From Zhaonella formicivorans (GTDB lineage: Bacteria > Bacillota > DUOV01 > Zhaonellaceae), in contig NZ_CP085524.1 in NCBI RefSeq assembly GCF_004353525.1, positions 2,514,142 through 2,578,141 of the forward strand: a DNA stretch of 64,000 bases. Reading direction: 5' to 3'. Below the pieces are notes generated by a model, which was given only the letters and a program-made list of their open reading frames with translations, was not told the origin of the DNA and did not search any database. A program made the translations under genes and the position numbers. Shown in pieces: positions 1 to 8,369 of the stretch. Within the stretch, counting starts at the first letter, position 1, and the number at the start of each line of letters is the position of its first letter.

Positions 1-329
1 CTTTGGGAGGCCGGTACGGGGAAGGCTTCATATCCCTCATCCTGTAATAAAAGCGCTATCCTTAAGGCTAAATCATCCAGCCGGGAATTGAGAATTTTGT
101 AATAATGCAGATAGGTATGAGTTGGTCCTGCCTGCAGTTGATTTACCACAGCGGCAGGATATGGGACTGCCATTACGACCGCCCGGTCCAAATGCAGCAA
201 TTCATCGCCGAAAACCTCTTCTATGTAGGCCTTGGCGGAACTTAAATCGGCAACCCCAAAAAGGCTCGCCCCCCATTCACGGGCTTTCCTTTCCAACTCC
301 TCCCGTAATACCTGTGCTTCCTCTTTCAA
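1..329 (-). CDS. QueG-like 4Fe-4S protein, N-terminal part (runs off window)
   Basis: The reading frame starts at a TTG at 329 with GGAGG seven bases upstream and stays open to the window edge (about 109 residues). The visible part starts with charged helices, then WGASLFGVADLS, then a stretch on VVMAVPYP. This pattern is typical of the N-terminal domain of epoxyqueuosine-reductase-like (QueG/DUF1730) iron-sulfur proteins. The ferredoxin-type cysteine clusters expected further on lie outside the window, so true QueG cannot be told from the broader reductase-like family. The frame is continuous and the start is well supported. Confidence 0.6.
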   Translation of the reverse strand, partial: MKEEAQVLREELERKAREWGASLFGVADLSSAKAYIEEVFGDELLHLDRAVVMAVPYPAAVVNQLQAGPTHTYLHYYKILNSRLDDLALRIALLLQDEGYEAFPVPASQ

Positions 330-404
330 CGCTAATCCTCCAATCAGTATTGTCCCCGTACTTGCTTCCAACACATCCTTAGCCCTTGGCAGCGGCTTAT
401 GCGG

Positions 405-600
405 AGTCATTGGTCGTTAGCATCGGCTAAAGCCGCGTCCTTAGTCGTTAGTCCTTAGTTGCATGTATAGCTGTTGTGGACTTGTAAAACGTTAGTCACT
501 AGTCATTAGCAATTGTCAAGCCAGCAGGGAATTGCTGATAACTGATAGCTGACAGCTGCTGGCTGACAGCTGAACACCAACGACGGCTTTGACATGCCAC
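405..600. repeat. Degenerate TTAGTC / AGCTGACAGCTGA repeat patch 1
   Basis: Non-coding stretch made of degenerate short repeats: first GTTAGTCCTTAGT-like units, then AGCTGATAGCTGACAGC-like units. The segment around 416-465 (ATCGGCTAAAGCCGCGTCC, then TTAGTTGCATGTAT) recurs near 11630-11810, partly inverted. No gene is seen in 330-893. Confidence 0.75.
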
Positions 601-699
601 ACTATATTTTACCTGTAATTATACTATAGATTAGGATTGCCCAAAAGAACAGTCTTTAAAATGCATGAAAGAAACAAGAGAAACTAGAAATAATAAAGA

Positions 700-885
700 A
701 CCGCGTTAGTTGCATGTATTTTTATCTGGACTTATGGAACCATTACTTACTAGTCATCAGTAATTATGGCCGCCAGGTGATAGCTGAAAGCTGATGGCTG
801 ACGGCTTACGGCTGTGGACTGGTGACTGGCGACTGCTCCAGAGAATTACATGCAACTGGGGACTGGTGACTGAGGACTATATCAG
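700..885. repeat. Degenerate short-repeat patch 2
   Basis: Same family as the patch at 405-600: TTAGTTGCATGTAT, then ACTAGTCATCAGTAAT, then AGCTGAAAGCTGATGGCTGA units and GGGGACTGGTGACTG. It ends just before the UPF0756 gene's stop codon. Nothing coding is visible. Confidence 0.7.
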
Positions 886-893
886 GCGAGTGC

Positions 894-1349
894 TCACCTT
901 ATTAAGCCCGCCAGCTGCAGCAGCAGGGCAGCAATTCCCCCTGCCATCAACGGACCTACGGGGATTCCGCCAAAGGTAATCACCCCGATAATTGAACCTA
1001 CCACCAAACCGATCATCAAATAAGGTTCCCGCTGCAGGAGACTCAGACCGTGCCCGTTTAAAATAGTGGCCAAAGCGCCGCTGATAATGGCAATAACCCC
1101 CGGCAAGGTAAGAAAGGATTTAATAATTTCTCCTATGGAAACCCTGCCGGAAGCAAAGGGAACTAAAACAGCGATCACTAAAAAGACCAACCCTATTTCC
1201 AAACCGCGCCGTTCCAAAATTGGCAAGAAAGTATGCAAATTTATAAATTGCAAAACTAAAAGTATTCCGGCCGCTGCTGCAATTATATTTGATCTGCCCC
1301 AAATCCCCAAAACGAGAATTAAAAGCATCAGGATAGTGGAATTTTGCAT
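894..1349 (-). CDS. UPF0756 (DUF441) family membrane protein
   Basis: A protein of about 151 residues, almost entirely hydrophobic, with four or five predicted membrane helices and glycine-rich turns (GGIPVGPLMAGGIAALLLQ near the C-terminus). This matches the UPF0756/DUF441 family of small Firmicute inner-membrane proteins (B. subtilis YtwI type), whose function is unknown. The start is placed at the ATG at 1349, which has GGGAGCG at a good distance; a longer in-frame start at 1385 lacks a site. It is not obviously in an operon with comB downstream. Confidence 0.85.
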   Translation of the reverse strand: MQNSTILMLLILVLGIWGRSNIIAAAAGILLVLQFINLHTFLPILERRGLEIGLVFLVIAVLVPFASGRVSIGEIIKSFLTLPGVIAIISGALATILNGHGLSLLQREPYLMIGLVVGSIIGVITFGGIPVGPLMAGGIAALLLQLAGLIR

Positions 1350-1492
1350 TTTGTACGCTCCCATAAAGATCTTTATTAACAGCACAGCAGATGGTGTAGT
1401 CTTAAGCTATGTATATGCCAGAATTTAGTATTTAGAAGGAGCGCGCGCAATTTAAAATATATGTCCTTAGTTATATGTCGCCCTTGTATGCA

Positions 1493-2212
1493 TTATCTTT
1501 TATACGGTAATACTACCCTCATTTCACGGCAAACCGGGACTAGCTCAAACTTATCTACACAGGCACAATACTCTACATCCTGGCTGAAACCCAGGTCCGC
1601 CAAGTCTCGGGCATGATGTCCCCGGTATAGGGCCTCTTCAACATTATCCTGATGCTGCAGGTATACTGCTTCGGCAGCTACAGCCCTATCTCCCATGGAG
1701 ATATTACTTCTTATTTTGCTCAGTTTATGTAAGATCACTCCAGCGGCCAGGAAATCTTCCAAAGTAAACTTTCCTCCGGTCCCGGCACAGGCAAGTAACA
1801 CATCGCCCCCTTGCCCCGCTAGGAATTGGGCCACCGCCCCCGCATTTAAAAAGGCACCGATTATTAGCTTCCGTGCGGCGGCTGAATTGGCTAAAGCCAG
1901 AGTTCCATTGGTAGTGCACAAGACCACTTTTTTACCTTCCACCACATTTCTCGTATATTCCAGCGGAGAATTGCCCAGGTCAAAACCCGGTATTTTTAAA
2001 CCTCCCCGTTCCCCGCCAAGCAAATAACCTTTTTCATCCCTGTATTTCATCGCTTCTGCCGGTTCCCGGACAGGTATAATTTCCTGGCAGCCGTTAACTA
2101 AAGCCGTAATGATGGTACTGGTAGCACGTAAAGCGTCAATTACCACCACATTTCTGCCTGCTACAGTCGCCGCTTCAATCTCTTGTGCTGTAAAAGTTAC
2201 ATCGACATGCAT
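1493..2212 (-). CDS. comB: 2-phosphosulfolactate phosphatase
   Basis: A 239-residue cytosolic protein of the ComB family, which removes phosphate from 2-phosphosulfolactate to give sulfolactate. Family features are the opening DVTFTAQEI, the VVIDALRATSTI segment and the TTNGT and CAGTGGKFTLED motifs. It follows the comA start-to-stop with an 11-base gap, so the two are translated from one message and catalyse consecutive steps. In methanogens the pair starts coenzyme M synthesis. In B. subtilis the homologues YitC/YitD make the sulfolactate stored in spores, which is the likelier role here (inference). Confidence 0.9.
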   Translation of the reverse strand: MHVDVTFTAQEIEAATVAGRNVVVIDALRATSTIITALVNGCQEIIPVREPAEAMKYRDEKGYLLGGERGGLKIPGFDLGNSPLEYTRNVVEGKKVVLCTTNGTLALANSAAARKLIIGAFLNAGAVAQFLAGQGGDVLLACAGTGGKFTLEDFLAAGVILHKLSKIRSNISMGDRAVAAEAVYLQHQDNVEEALYRGHHARDLADLGFSQDVEYCACVDKFELVPVCREMRVVLPYKR

Positions 2213-2223
2213 TTTATTCCTCC

Positions 2224-3090
2224 CTAGCGGGCTACAGCGTTTCCGGCCTCGTCTTTTCCGCTTTTTTCCGCCTCCATTGCTTTTTGCGCTATAATAGCAG
2301 CCCGCAAAGTGTCTCCGCGCAAGCCAACCCGCAGCGCTTCAAGCGACATAATATCACCCGGCGCCACGTTACCGATATTGACGTTAGGCCCAAAACGCAT
2401 GATCAGCTCCTGCTGCTGGTTTTTCAGTGGCGCTTCCCAAAGAATGGCATTTAAGTCAGGAATGATTTTAAGCATATCCTGCAGTTCCTGTTCCTTAATA
2501 GCGCCTTCCTTGTCGTAAATTACCACACCTTTTCCCGACTCCCTCCCCTCGACGATTACTTTATATACTCCCAGGGCCAAATCATCCCGAATTTGCCGGT
2601 GCAGTTCGCTGGAAGCTACGGTATCTCTGGAGTCCTTCTTGCCTACTTCAGAAATAACAGTAAATCCGGCTTGCTGGGCTTTTAAAATGCATTCAGCCCT
2701 AAATTCGGGACTCATTTCAATAGTACCGTCAGAGACTTCCATAAAAGTATACCCCAACTCCCTGGATTTTTGCAGATATAAATCCAGTTTGCCCTGTAAA
2801 ACCGCCACTTCCAAAAAAGTGCCACCGGGGAATATATCAACCCCATAAGATTTGACCAGTTTAATTTTCTCCTGCAGCAGTTTGGCAGAATAGAGCGCAG
2901 AGGTACCAAAGCCCAGTTTAATTAAATCAATATAATCAGCCGCCATCTCCAGAAGCTCTCTCGTTTCGGTGAGCCCCAGACCTTTATCAATCACCATGGT
3001 AATTCCTTTGACTCTTGGCTTGGAGTTCCTGCCGCCCAGGGGAAAATCGAGCACTTCCCTCCAACTGCTGAATCTTTCTTTGTCACGCAT
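2224..3090 (-). CDS. comA: (2R)-phospho-3-sulfolactate synthase
   Basis: A 288-residue TIM-barrel enzyme of the ComA/YitD family, which adds sulfite to phosphoenolpyruvate to give phosphosulfolactate. Recognisable segments are KPRVKGITMVIDKGLGL, DLIKLGFGTSALY, GGTFLEVAVLQ, EVSDGTIE and the ISEVGKKD block. The ATG at 3090 is preceded by AAGGAGATGAGAGT. It is the first gene of a comA-comB pair. No other coenzyme M genes (ComC, ComD/E) are in the window, which favours sulfolactate as the end product. Confidence 0.92.
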   Translation of the reverse strand: MRDKERFSSWREVLDFPLGGRNSKPRVKGITMVIDKGLGLTETRELLEMAADYIDLIKLGFGTSALYSAKLLQEKIKLVKSYGVDIFPGGTFLEVAVLQGKLDLYLQKSRELGYTFMEVSDGTIEMSPEFRAECILKAQQAGFTVISEVGKKDSRDTVASSELHRQIRDDLALGVYKVIVEGRESGKGVVIYDKEGAIKEQELQDMLKIIPDLNAILWEAPLKNQQQELIMRFGPNVNIGNVAPGDIMSLEALRVGLRGDTLRAAIIAQKAMEAEKSGKDEAGNAVAR

Positions 3091-3219
3091 ACTCTCATCT
3101 CCTTATGTAAGATTATCTTGTGATAAGGGCTACACCTCCTTCCCTCCTTCTAATTTATTCGCTGCGTTGATACGTGTTACATTGTCTTTAAAAAATGTAA
3201 CTGAAGCATTAAAAGATAA

Positions 3220-3251
3220 ATGCGACAAAAGGAACCGTCCCCTTGTCGCAT
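3220..3251. repeat. REP-like hairpin with central GGGGACGGTTCC
   Basis: TGCGACAA and TTGTCGCA arms enclose AAGGAACCGTCCCC. The same centre with different arms occurs at 29739-29767. It may also end transcription of yqhV on the minus strand. Confidence 0.7.
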
Positions 3252-3260
3252 TCCTGCTTA

Positions 3261-3539
3261 CTAACTTTTATTGATTCCATAAAAAATCAAGCCTACGCCT
3301 AAAATAATAAACAGCATCTTTTGCAAAGAAACCTTCCCCGCGAGCCCTATAATGCCCAAGGCCATGACTGACATCATAATGGTGGGGCCGATTACGGCCA
3401 GAACCGCATTTACTTTTAATGCCTGGTCCACCCTGTTCAATTTCAGCATCAACATGGCTGCGGAAAATTCGATGATTCCTGAAATGATGCGCAAAATTGC
3501 CATCCCGGCAACATGTTTGTCACAGCTCCAAAAAAGCAT
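3261..3539 (-). CDS. yqhV: YqhV-like (DUF2619) membrane protein
   Basis: A 92-residue protein with three hydrophobic segments. The sequence around CDKHVAGMAILRIISGIIEF, MLMLKLN and VLAVIGPTIM resembles B. subtilis YqhV, which is encoded just upstream of the spoIIIA sporulation operon. No spoIIIA genes are present here, so the gene has a different context. The ATG has GGAGGTAGAAG upstream. Function is unknown. Confidence 0.75.
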   Translation of the reverse strand: MLFWSCDKHVAGMAILRIISGIIEFSAAMLMLKLNRVDQALKVNAVLAVIGPTIMMSVMALGIIGLAGKVSLQKMLFIILGVGLIFYGINKS

Positions 3540-3691
3540 CTTCTACCTCCGCGCTGCAGTCCTCTCAACATAAATATTCAGTTATTTGCCTTTCTAGAAT
3601 CGTGCCGGAGGTAAATTTAAACAGCCCGTTTTGGCAATAGCGGTCGTTAAAAATTTCCGCCAATCAGACTTCTCGAAAACTTTTATGCGCC

Positions 3692-3790
3692 CGTATATAT
3701 TTATGGAGCTGGACTGGTTTCGTTCTAGGCTGGCGGCTCTGCCGCCGCAAACGGCCAGCGAGCTTGTCCAGAGCGAAATAATATATTCGA
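3692..3790. repeat. ~95-bp palindromic dispersed repeat, copy A (diverged)
   Basis: GTATATATTTATGGAGC, GACTGGTTTC, a GGCGGCTCTGCCGCC centre, AGCTTGTCCAGAGCGAAAT and AATATATTC line up with the cores at 29615, 33249 and 48955, with more mismatches. The rest of 3540-3930 holds no gene that can be supported. Confidence 0.7.
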
Positions 3791-3936
3791 GCCTTGTCTA
3801 AAAGCTGATACGTCAAAAATTTCCGCAAATATTATTCTTTTTGCAGGAGAAAATAAGTTTACAGGGCTGACTCAGGAGGAAAAACAAAAAGCTTTTTCTT
3901 GTGCTTTTTGTCTCCGAAAGCAGCTCTTTCACATAG

Positions 3937-3962
3937 AAACCACCCGGCGCCGGGTGGTTTCT
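3937..3962. terminator. Hairpin terminator (ACCACCCGGC/GCCGGGTGGT)
   Basis: A perfect 20-base GC-rich palindrome flanked by AAA and TTT, seven bases beyond the stop of the minus-strand DMT transporter. It is symmetrical and so could act in both directions. Confidence 0.75.
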
Positions 3963-3969
3963 AGGATGT

Positions 3970-4869
3970 TTAGGCCTCTTTGTTATTAATTAAAAACAGG
4001 TATAGTCCTGCCAAGATAATTATACCGCCAATAAGCTCCAAACTGCCGGGCATCTCCCCTAAAAGCAGAAAAGCTAAAACCGTTGCCCCCACTGCTTCCC
4101 CCAAAATGGCGAGGGAAACTACGATTGACTGCACATAAGCCAGTGCCCAGTTAAAGGACGAGTGGCCGCCTAAAGTGGGTATGAGGGCTAACCCCAAAAA
4201 CAACAGCCAGTCCCGGGCACTGTAGCCGAACAGGGGGATTCCCCGACCGGCGGTAAACAGGAAAAGAAGAAGGGCGCAAGTCGTATACACCACGTAGGTA
4301 TAGGCCGTTAAGCTTAAAATTTGACGCAGCGATCTTCCCACCATCCAGTAGGCGGCTGCAAAGACAGCACCTGTAACCGCGAGGATATCCCCCCATAAGG
4401 CGGTTTTTCCTAACTCCAGATCGCCGAGGCCGATAACAAACGTCCCGCTTAAAGCCAGCATTCCGGCCAGGAGCGCTTTCAGCGGAATTTTTTCTCGAAA
4501 AATAAAAAAGGAGCCCAAGGCCACAAACACAGGCTGAAGAGCCACCAATACCACTGAGCTGGATACGTTGATATACTTCAGAGAACTAATCCAGGTAGCA
4601 AAGTGCAGGGCTAAAAAAGCACCGCTTAAAAGCGCCCATAAAAAAACCTTCGGTGACAGCTTTTTTAATTCCTGTCTGTTTTTCCAGAGCGCATAGGGTG
4701 TCAAAAAAAGACTTGCAAAGGTCAACCTGTAAGTTGCAATTACTAAGGCCGGCGCTGCCGACATTTTGGCAAAAACGGAGCCAAAGCTTATACAAATTAT
4801 ACCAAAACCTATCATCACATAGGGGTTAACAAGCGGCTTAACATTTTTTACAGTCGCTATCTTATGCAA
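3970..4869 (-). CDS. EamA/DMT-family transporter
   Basis: A 299-residue integral membrane protein with about ten helices arranged as two homologous EamA halves (roughly residues 18-145 and 160-295). Typical family segments are ATYRLTFASLFLTP, ALHFATWISSLKYINVSSSVVL and SFNWALAYVQSIVVSLAILGE. Such proteins export or exchange metabolites, often amino acids. The substrate cannot be read from sequence. The start used is a TTG just after an in-frame TAG; its ribosome binding site is weak, so a start a few residues further in is possible. Confidence 0.88.
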   Translation of the reverse strand: MHKIATVKNVKPLVNPYVMIGFGIICISFGSVFAKMSAAPALVIATYRLTFASLFLTPYALWKNRQELKKLSPKVFLWALLSGAFLALHFATWISSLKYINVSSSVVLVALQPVFVALGSFFIFREKIPLKALLAGMLALSGTFVIGLGDLELGKTALWGDILAVTGAVFAAAYWMVGRSLRQILSLTAYTYVVYTTCALLLFLFTAGRGIPLFGYSARDWLLFLGLALIPTLGGHSSFNWALAYVQSIVVSLAILGEAVGATVLAFLLLGEMPGSLELIGGIIILAGLYLFLINNKEA

Positions 4870-4907
4870 ATCCTACACCACGCTCCCTTAGTTCTGAGCG
4901 TTAATTA

Positions 4908-5002
4908 GTGTTGAGTTTTGAGTTTTGAGTGTTGAGTTATTTTAAAACTCTTCACTCTTCACTCTTCACTCTTCACTCTTCACTCTTCACTCTTAACTCT
5001 TA
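4908..5002. repeat. Tandem CTTCACTCTT-type microrepeat at the livF stop
   Basis: TTGAGTTTTGAGTGTTGAGTT followed by about seven CACTCTT units changing to AACTCTT. The array reaches the livF stop codon, which is the last TTA of the array. Confidence 0.85.
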
Positions 5003-5707
5003 ACTCTCCCCTAAGTATGCTTTTTTGACTTCCGGATTCTCCGCCAGATCTTTGGCTGGTCCTGATAAAACAATTTCACCTGTTTCCAACACATAGGCCC
5101 TGTGGGAAATGCTTAAAGCCATCCGGGCGTTCTGCTCTACCAATAAAATAGTAGTTCCCGCCTCATTAATCTCCCGGATGGTTTCAAAAATTTGCTGAAC
5201 CAGCATTGGGGCAAGGCCCATGGAGGGTTCATCCATTAAAAGCAGCTTTGGCCGTGCCATTAAAGCCCGGCCGATAGCCAGCATTTGCTGCTCTCCCCCG
5301 CTTAAAGTGCCTGCCAACTGGCGCTCCCGTTCCTTCAGGCGAGGAAATTTGGCATAGACCCGCTCCAAGTCTTCCTGCTTGCCTTTTTTATCCTTACGGG
5401 CATATCCACCCATTTCCAGGTTTTCGGCAACGCTCATCAGCGGAAAGACCCTGCGTCCCTCCGGTACATGGGAAATGCCCATACTTACAATGGCATGCGG
5501 GGGAAGGTTGTGCACAGGTTTGCCTTGAAAAGTGACGGTTCCCCCTTCTTTATCCACCAGCCCGGAAATGGCCCGCAGCGTAGTGCTCTTGCCGGCGCCG
5601 TTAGCCCCAATTAAAGCCACAATTTCTCCCTCTTGCACATCGAAACTAATATCCTGAATTGCCTTAATGGCCCCGTAGCTGACGGAAAGCTTTTCAACTG
5701 TCAGCAC
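5000..5707 (-). CDS. livF: Branched-chain amino acid ABC transporter ATPase LivF
   Basis: A 235-residue ATPase with Walker A GANGAGKST (about 33-41), Q-loop, signature LSGGEQQ and Walker B LLLMDEPS. The HVPEGRRVFPLMSVAENL block is characteristic of LivF. It drives uptake together with LivG at the LivHM pore. The GTG start abuts the livG stop. The gene ends inside a microrepeat array. It is the last gene of livKHMGF. Confidence 0.95.
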   Translation of the reverse strand: MLTVEKLSVSYGAIKAIQDISFDVQEGEIVALIGANGAGKSTTLRAISGLVDKEGGTVTFQGKPVHNLPPHAIVSMGISHVPEGRRVFPLMSVAENLEMGGYARKDKKGKQEDLERVYAKFPRLKERERQLAGTLSGGEQQMLAIGRALMARPKLLLMDEPSMGLAPMLVQQIFETIREINEAGTTILLVEQNARMALSISHRAYVLETGEIVLSGPAKDLAENPEVKKAYLGES

Positions 5708-6472
5708 CTAGACCACATCCTTTCCTAAATAAGCCGCAATAACGTCCGGATTCTGTTTAACTTCGTCCGGGGTTCCGTCGGCTATTTTCCGGCCGTAGTC
5801 AAGCACTGCCACCCGGTCGGAAAGCCCCATGACAAACTTCATATCATGTTCTACCAAAAAAACAGTAAGTCCCATGTCCCTGATTTTGCGAATCATCTCA
5901 GCCAAAACAGCTTTCTCCTGCGGATTCATGCCGGCCGCAGGTTCATCCAAAAGGAGAAGCTTAGGGTCGGAAGCTAAAGCCCTGGCTATTTCCAACCGTC
6001 GCTGTTCGCCGTAGGATAAATTTTTGGCCAGTTCCTCGCACTTATGGTCAAGCTGCATCAGCTGCAGGCACGCTAAAGCCTTGTCTGCAATTTCCCTTTC
6101 TTCTTTTTTGACATATGGTAAACGGGACAAAGCCCCGAAGAGTTCGCTCCTAAAACGGCAGTGACAGCCAATTTTCACATTGCACAGTACACTTAAATCT
6201 TTAAACAGCCGGATATTTTGAAAAGTCCTGGCTATACCCCGGGCCGTGATCTGGTAAGGCTTCAGGCCGCTTATTTTTTCCCCGTTAAAGTGAATTGTAC
6301 CTTCGGTGGGAGGATATATCCCTGTAATCATATTAAAAATGGTGCTTTTCCCGGCACCGTTGGGGCCAATCAGGGACAGGATTTCCCCCGGTTCAATGGC
6401 CAAATCCACATACTCCACTGCAACCAAACCGCCAAACCTGATTGCGGCCCGTTCCAATTCCAGTAAACTCAA
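5708..6472 (-). CDS. livG: Branched-chain amino acid ABC transporter ATPase LivG
   Basis: A 254-residue ATPase with Walker A GPNGAGKST (about 36-44), signature LSYGEQRRLEIARAL, Walker B LLLLDEPAAGMNP and switch HDMKFVMGLSDRVAVLD. RTFQNIRLFKDLSV is the LivG-type Q-loop region. It starts at a TTG with GGGGGAGTAAG just upstream and lies directly after livM. Confidence 0.95.
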   Translation of the reverse strand: MSLLELERAAIRFGGLVAVEYVDLAIEPGEILSLIGPNGAGKSTIFNMITGIYPPTEGTIHFNGEKISGLKPYQITARGIARTFQNIRLFKDLSVLCNVKIGCHCRFRSELFGALSRLPYVKKEEREIADKALACLQLMQLDHKCEELAKNLSYGEQRRLEIARALASDPKLLLLDEPAAGMNPQEKAVLAEMIRKIRDMGLTVFLVEHDMKFVMGLSDRVAVLDYGRKIADGTPDEVKQNPDVIAAYLGKDVV

Positions 6473-6473
6473 C

Positions 6474-7385
6474 TTACTCCCCCCTTACCCGGTGGGCCAC
6501 TGCTGCTTTTCCCCTGACCCGGTCCAGTTTAAACGTTTTCAACACCAGCCGGGTAAAATTGACTCCTCCCAAGAGACCGTTTGGCCGGAAGATCATCATC
6601 ATCACCAGCATGGCACCGTAAAAGAGCATTCTGTACTGATCCACGAAACGCAGCGTTTCCGGGGCCACGGTCAGGACCACAGCTCCTAAAACAGTGCCTG
6701 GAATGCTGCCCATACCTCCAAGCACTACCATATTCAAAATCTCAATGGACTTCATAAAGCCAAAATCAATGGGGTTGATGTAGGTTATAAAATGGGCATA
6801 CAGAGCTCCCCCCAGTCCGGCACAAATGGCTCCGATGGCAAAGGCCATGATTTTGTACCTGGTGGTATGAATGCCCATGGCTTCAGCGGCAATTTCATCT
6901 TCCCGGATAGCCAGCAAAGCCCGGCCGAACCGGGAATTTTCAATACGGTACATGGCTAAAACAACCACCATGACCAATATCCAGGTCAGCCAAACGTTGG
7001 TTTTAGTGGGTATGGGTGAAAGACCTAAAGCACCGCCGGTAATTTCCATATTTACCAGCACCACTCTTACTATCTCGCCAAAACCCAAAGTGGCTACCGC
7101 CAGATAGTCCCCCGATAAACGGAGTGTCGGAAAACCAAGGATAATGCCAAATATGCCGGCAGCCAAAGCACCGGAAAGCAAAGCCAGCCCGAAAGGAAGG
7201 CCCGTTTGCATCGAAACGAGAGCGGAAGCATAAGCCCCAATGCTCATAAAGGCAGCGTGTCCCAGGGAAAGTTGGCCTGTTACCCCTGTAATCAGGTTTA
7301 AGCCCAACGCCATGATAATGTAGATGCCGATGCTTATTAGAATGCGCAGATTGTAGTCGTTGAAAATAAGGTCCAAGCTCCTCAC
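6474..7385 (-). CDS. livM: Branched-chain amino acid ABC permease LivM
   Basis: A 303-residue permease with about eight or nine membrane helices. It has the LivM hallmarks GLNLITGVTGQLSLGHAAF near residue 28 and the cytoplasmic EDEIAAEAMGIHTTRYK coupling loop, followed by GGLGGALYAHF and GGMGSIPGTVLGA. It pairs with LivH to form the membrane channel. The GTG start directly follows the livH stop, so translation is probably coupled. Confidence 0.93.
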   Translation of the reverse strand: MRSLDLIFNDYNLRILISIGIYIIMALGLNLITGVTGQLSLGHAAFMSIGAYASALVSMQTGLPFGLALLSGALAAGIFGIILGFPTLRLSGDYLAVATLGFGEIVRVVLVNMEITGGALGLSPIPTKTNVWLTWILVMVVVLAMYRIENSRFGRALLAIREDEIAAEAMGIHTTRYKIMAFAIGAICAGLGGALYAHFITYINPIDFGFMKSIEILNMVVLGGMGSIPGTVLGAVVLTVAPETLRFVDQYRMLFYGAMLVMMMIFRPNGLLGGVNFTRLVLKTFKLDRVRGKAAVAHRVRGE

Positions 7386-8261
7386 CTACACTTTCTTTTG
7401 AATGGGGCGGCCTAACAGTCCCGTAGGTTTGATTAAAAGCACCAAAAACAGAATGCTGAAAGCAATTGCGTCAGTATAGGATGATTTTCCGGCGGCAATA
7501 GCCGAGATTTCCGCCAGTCCCAGCAGGATTCCACCCAGCATTGCCCCGGGGATACTGCCTATTCCTCCTAACACAGCGGCGGCAAAGGCCTTGAGACCTG
7601 CGGAGAGACCCATAAAAGGCCCTACAGCGTTGAAGTAAATGCCCACCAATACTCCGCCGGCAGCGGCCAAAGCCGAGCCCAAGGCGAAAGTGAAGGAAAT
7701 AACCCGGTTAATATTAATCCCCATCAGGCTTGCCGCGTCATAGTCCTGGGCTGTGGCCCGCATTGCCTTGCCGATCTTTGTATACTTCACAATCAACTGT
7801 AAGCCTAACATCAAAAGGGCGGAAACCACAATCATTACCAGCTGCAATTTGGACACCTGGATAGATGCAAAATTATACACGGTATTGGCAATAATCCCGG
7901 CAGGGTAGTTGGTAGTTTGCGGGCCGCGAATCAGCTGCACCAGAGTAGCCAAAAAGATGGACACCCCAATGGCACTGATCAAGGCCGACAGCCTGGAAGA
8001 ACGCCGCAGGGGACGGTACGCAACCCTTTCCACAACAATGCCCAAAACCATGCATGCCAGCATTGCCCCCAGGAGGGAAATAAAAATATTGGCTTTAACG
8101 ATATACGTCAGAGCCAAACCTACAAAAGCGCCTACCATAAAAATTTCACCATGGGCAAAATTAATTAAAGTAATAATGCCGTAAACCATAGTATAACCCA
8201 AGGCGATCAGCGCATAGGCCGCTCCCAAAGTTATGCCGTTTAAAAGTTGTTGAAAAAACAT
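7386..8261 (-). CDS. livH: Branched-chain amino acid ABC permease LivH
   Basis: A permease of about 291 residues, the partner of LivM. It opens with FFQQLLNGITLGAAYALIAL and YTMVYGIITLINFAHGEIFM, and carries the DYDAASLMGININRVISFTF coupling loop and GGIGSIPGAMLGGILLG. The start is set at the ATG at 8261, which has GGGGTGTAGAAAG upstream; a TTG five codons earlier is less likely. A 100-base repeat-bearing gap separates it from the binding-protein gene. Confidence 0.93.
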   Translation of the reverse strand: MFFQQLLNGITLGAAYALIALGYTMVYGIITLINFAHGEIFMVGAFVGLALTYIVKANIFISLLGAMLACMVLGIVVERVAYRPLRRSSRLSALISAIGVSIFLATLVQLIRGPQTTNYPAGIIANTVYNFASIQVSKLQLVMIVVSALLMLGLQLIVKYTKIGKAMRATAQDYDAASLMGININRVISFTFALGSALAAAGGVLVGIYFNAVGPFMGLSAGLKAFAAAVLGGIGSIPGAMLGGILLGLAEISAIAAGKSSYTDAIAFSILFLVLLIKPTGLLGRPIQKKV

Positions 8262-8280
8262 CTTTCTACACCCCAAAATA

Positions 8281-8356
8281 AAACGGTCGTCAGTCGTTAG
8301 TCATTAATCGTTAGGTTTCAAAAACTAGCAACTAACAACCAACAACTAACAACCGT
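8281..8356. repeat. Degenerate TTAGTCGTTAG / ACTAACAACC repeat patch
   Basis: CAGTCGTTAGTCATTAATCGTTAG followed by inverted-sense ACTAACAACCAACAACTAAC units in the gap between livK and livH. The opposing units could form a hairpin in the mRNA. Confidence 0.7.
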
Positions 8357-8369
8357 ATTTATTCTCTGC

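Noticed and set aside
405-885. CRISPR array
   Set aside because: Repeats are degenerate, 8-14 bases, without regular spacers.
4908-5002. CRISPR or origin iterons in the CACTCTT array
   Set aside because: Continuous tandem repeats with no spacers, no dnaA boxes and no replication genes nearby.
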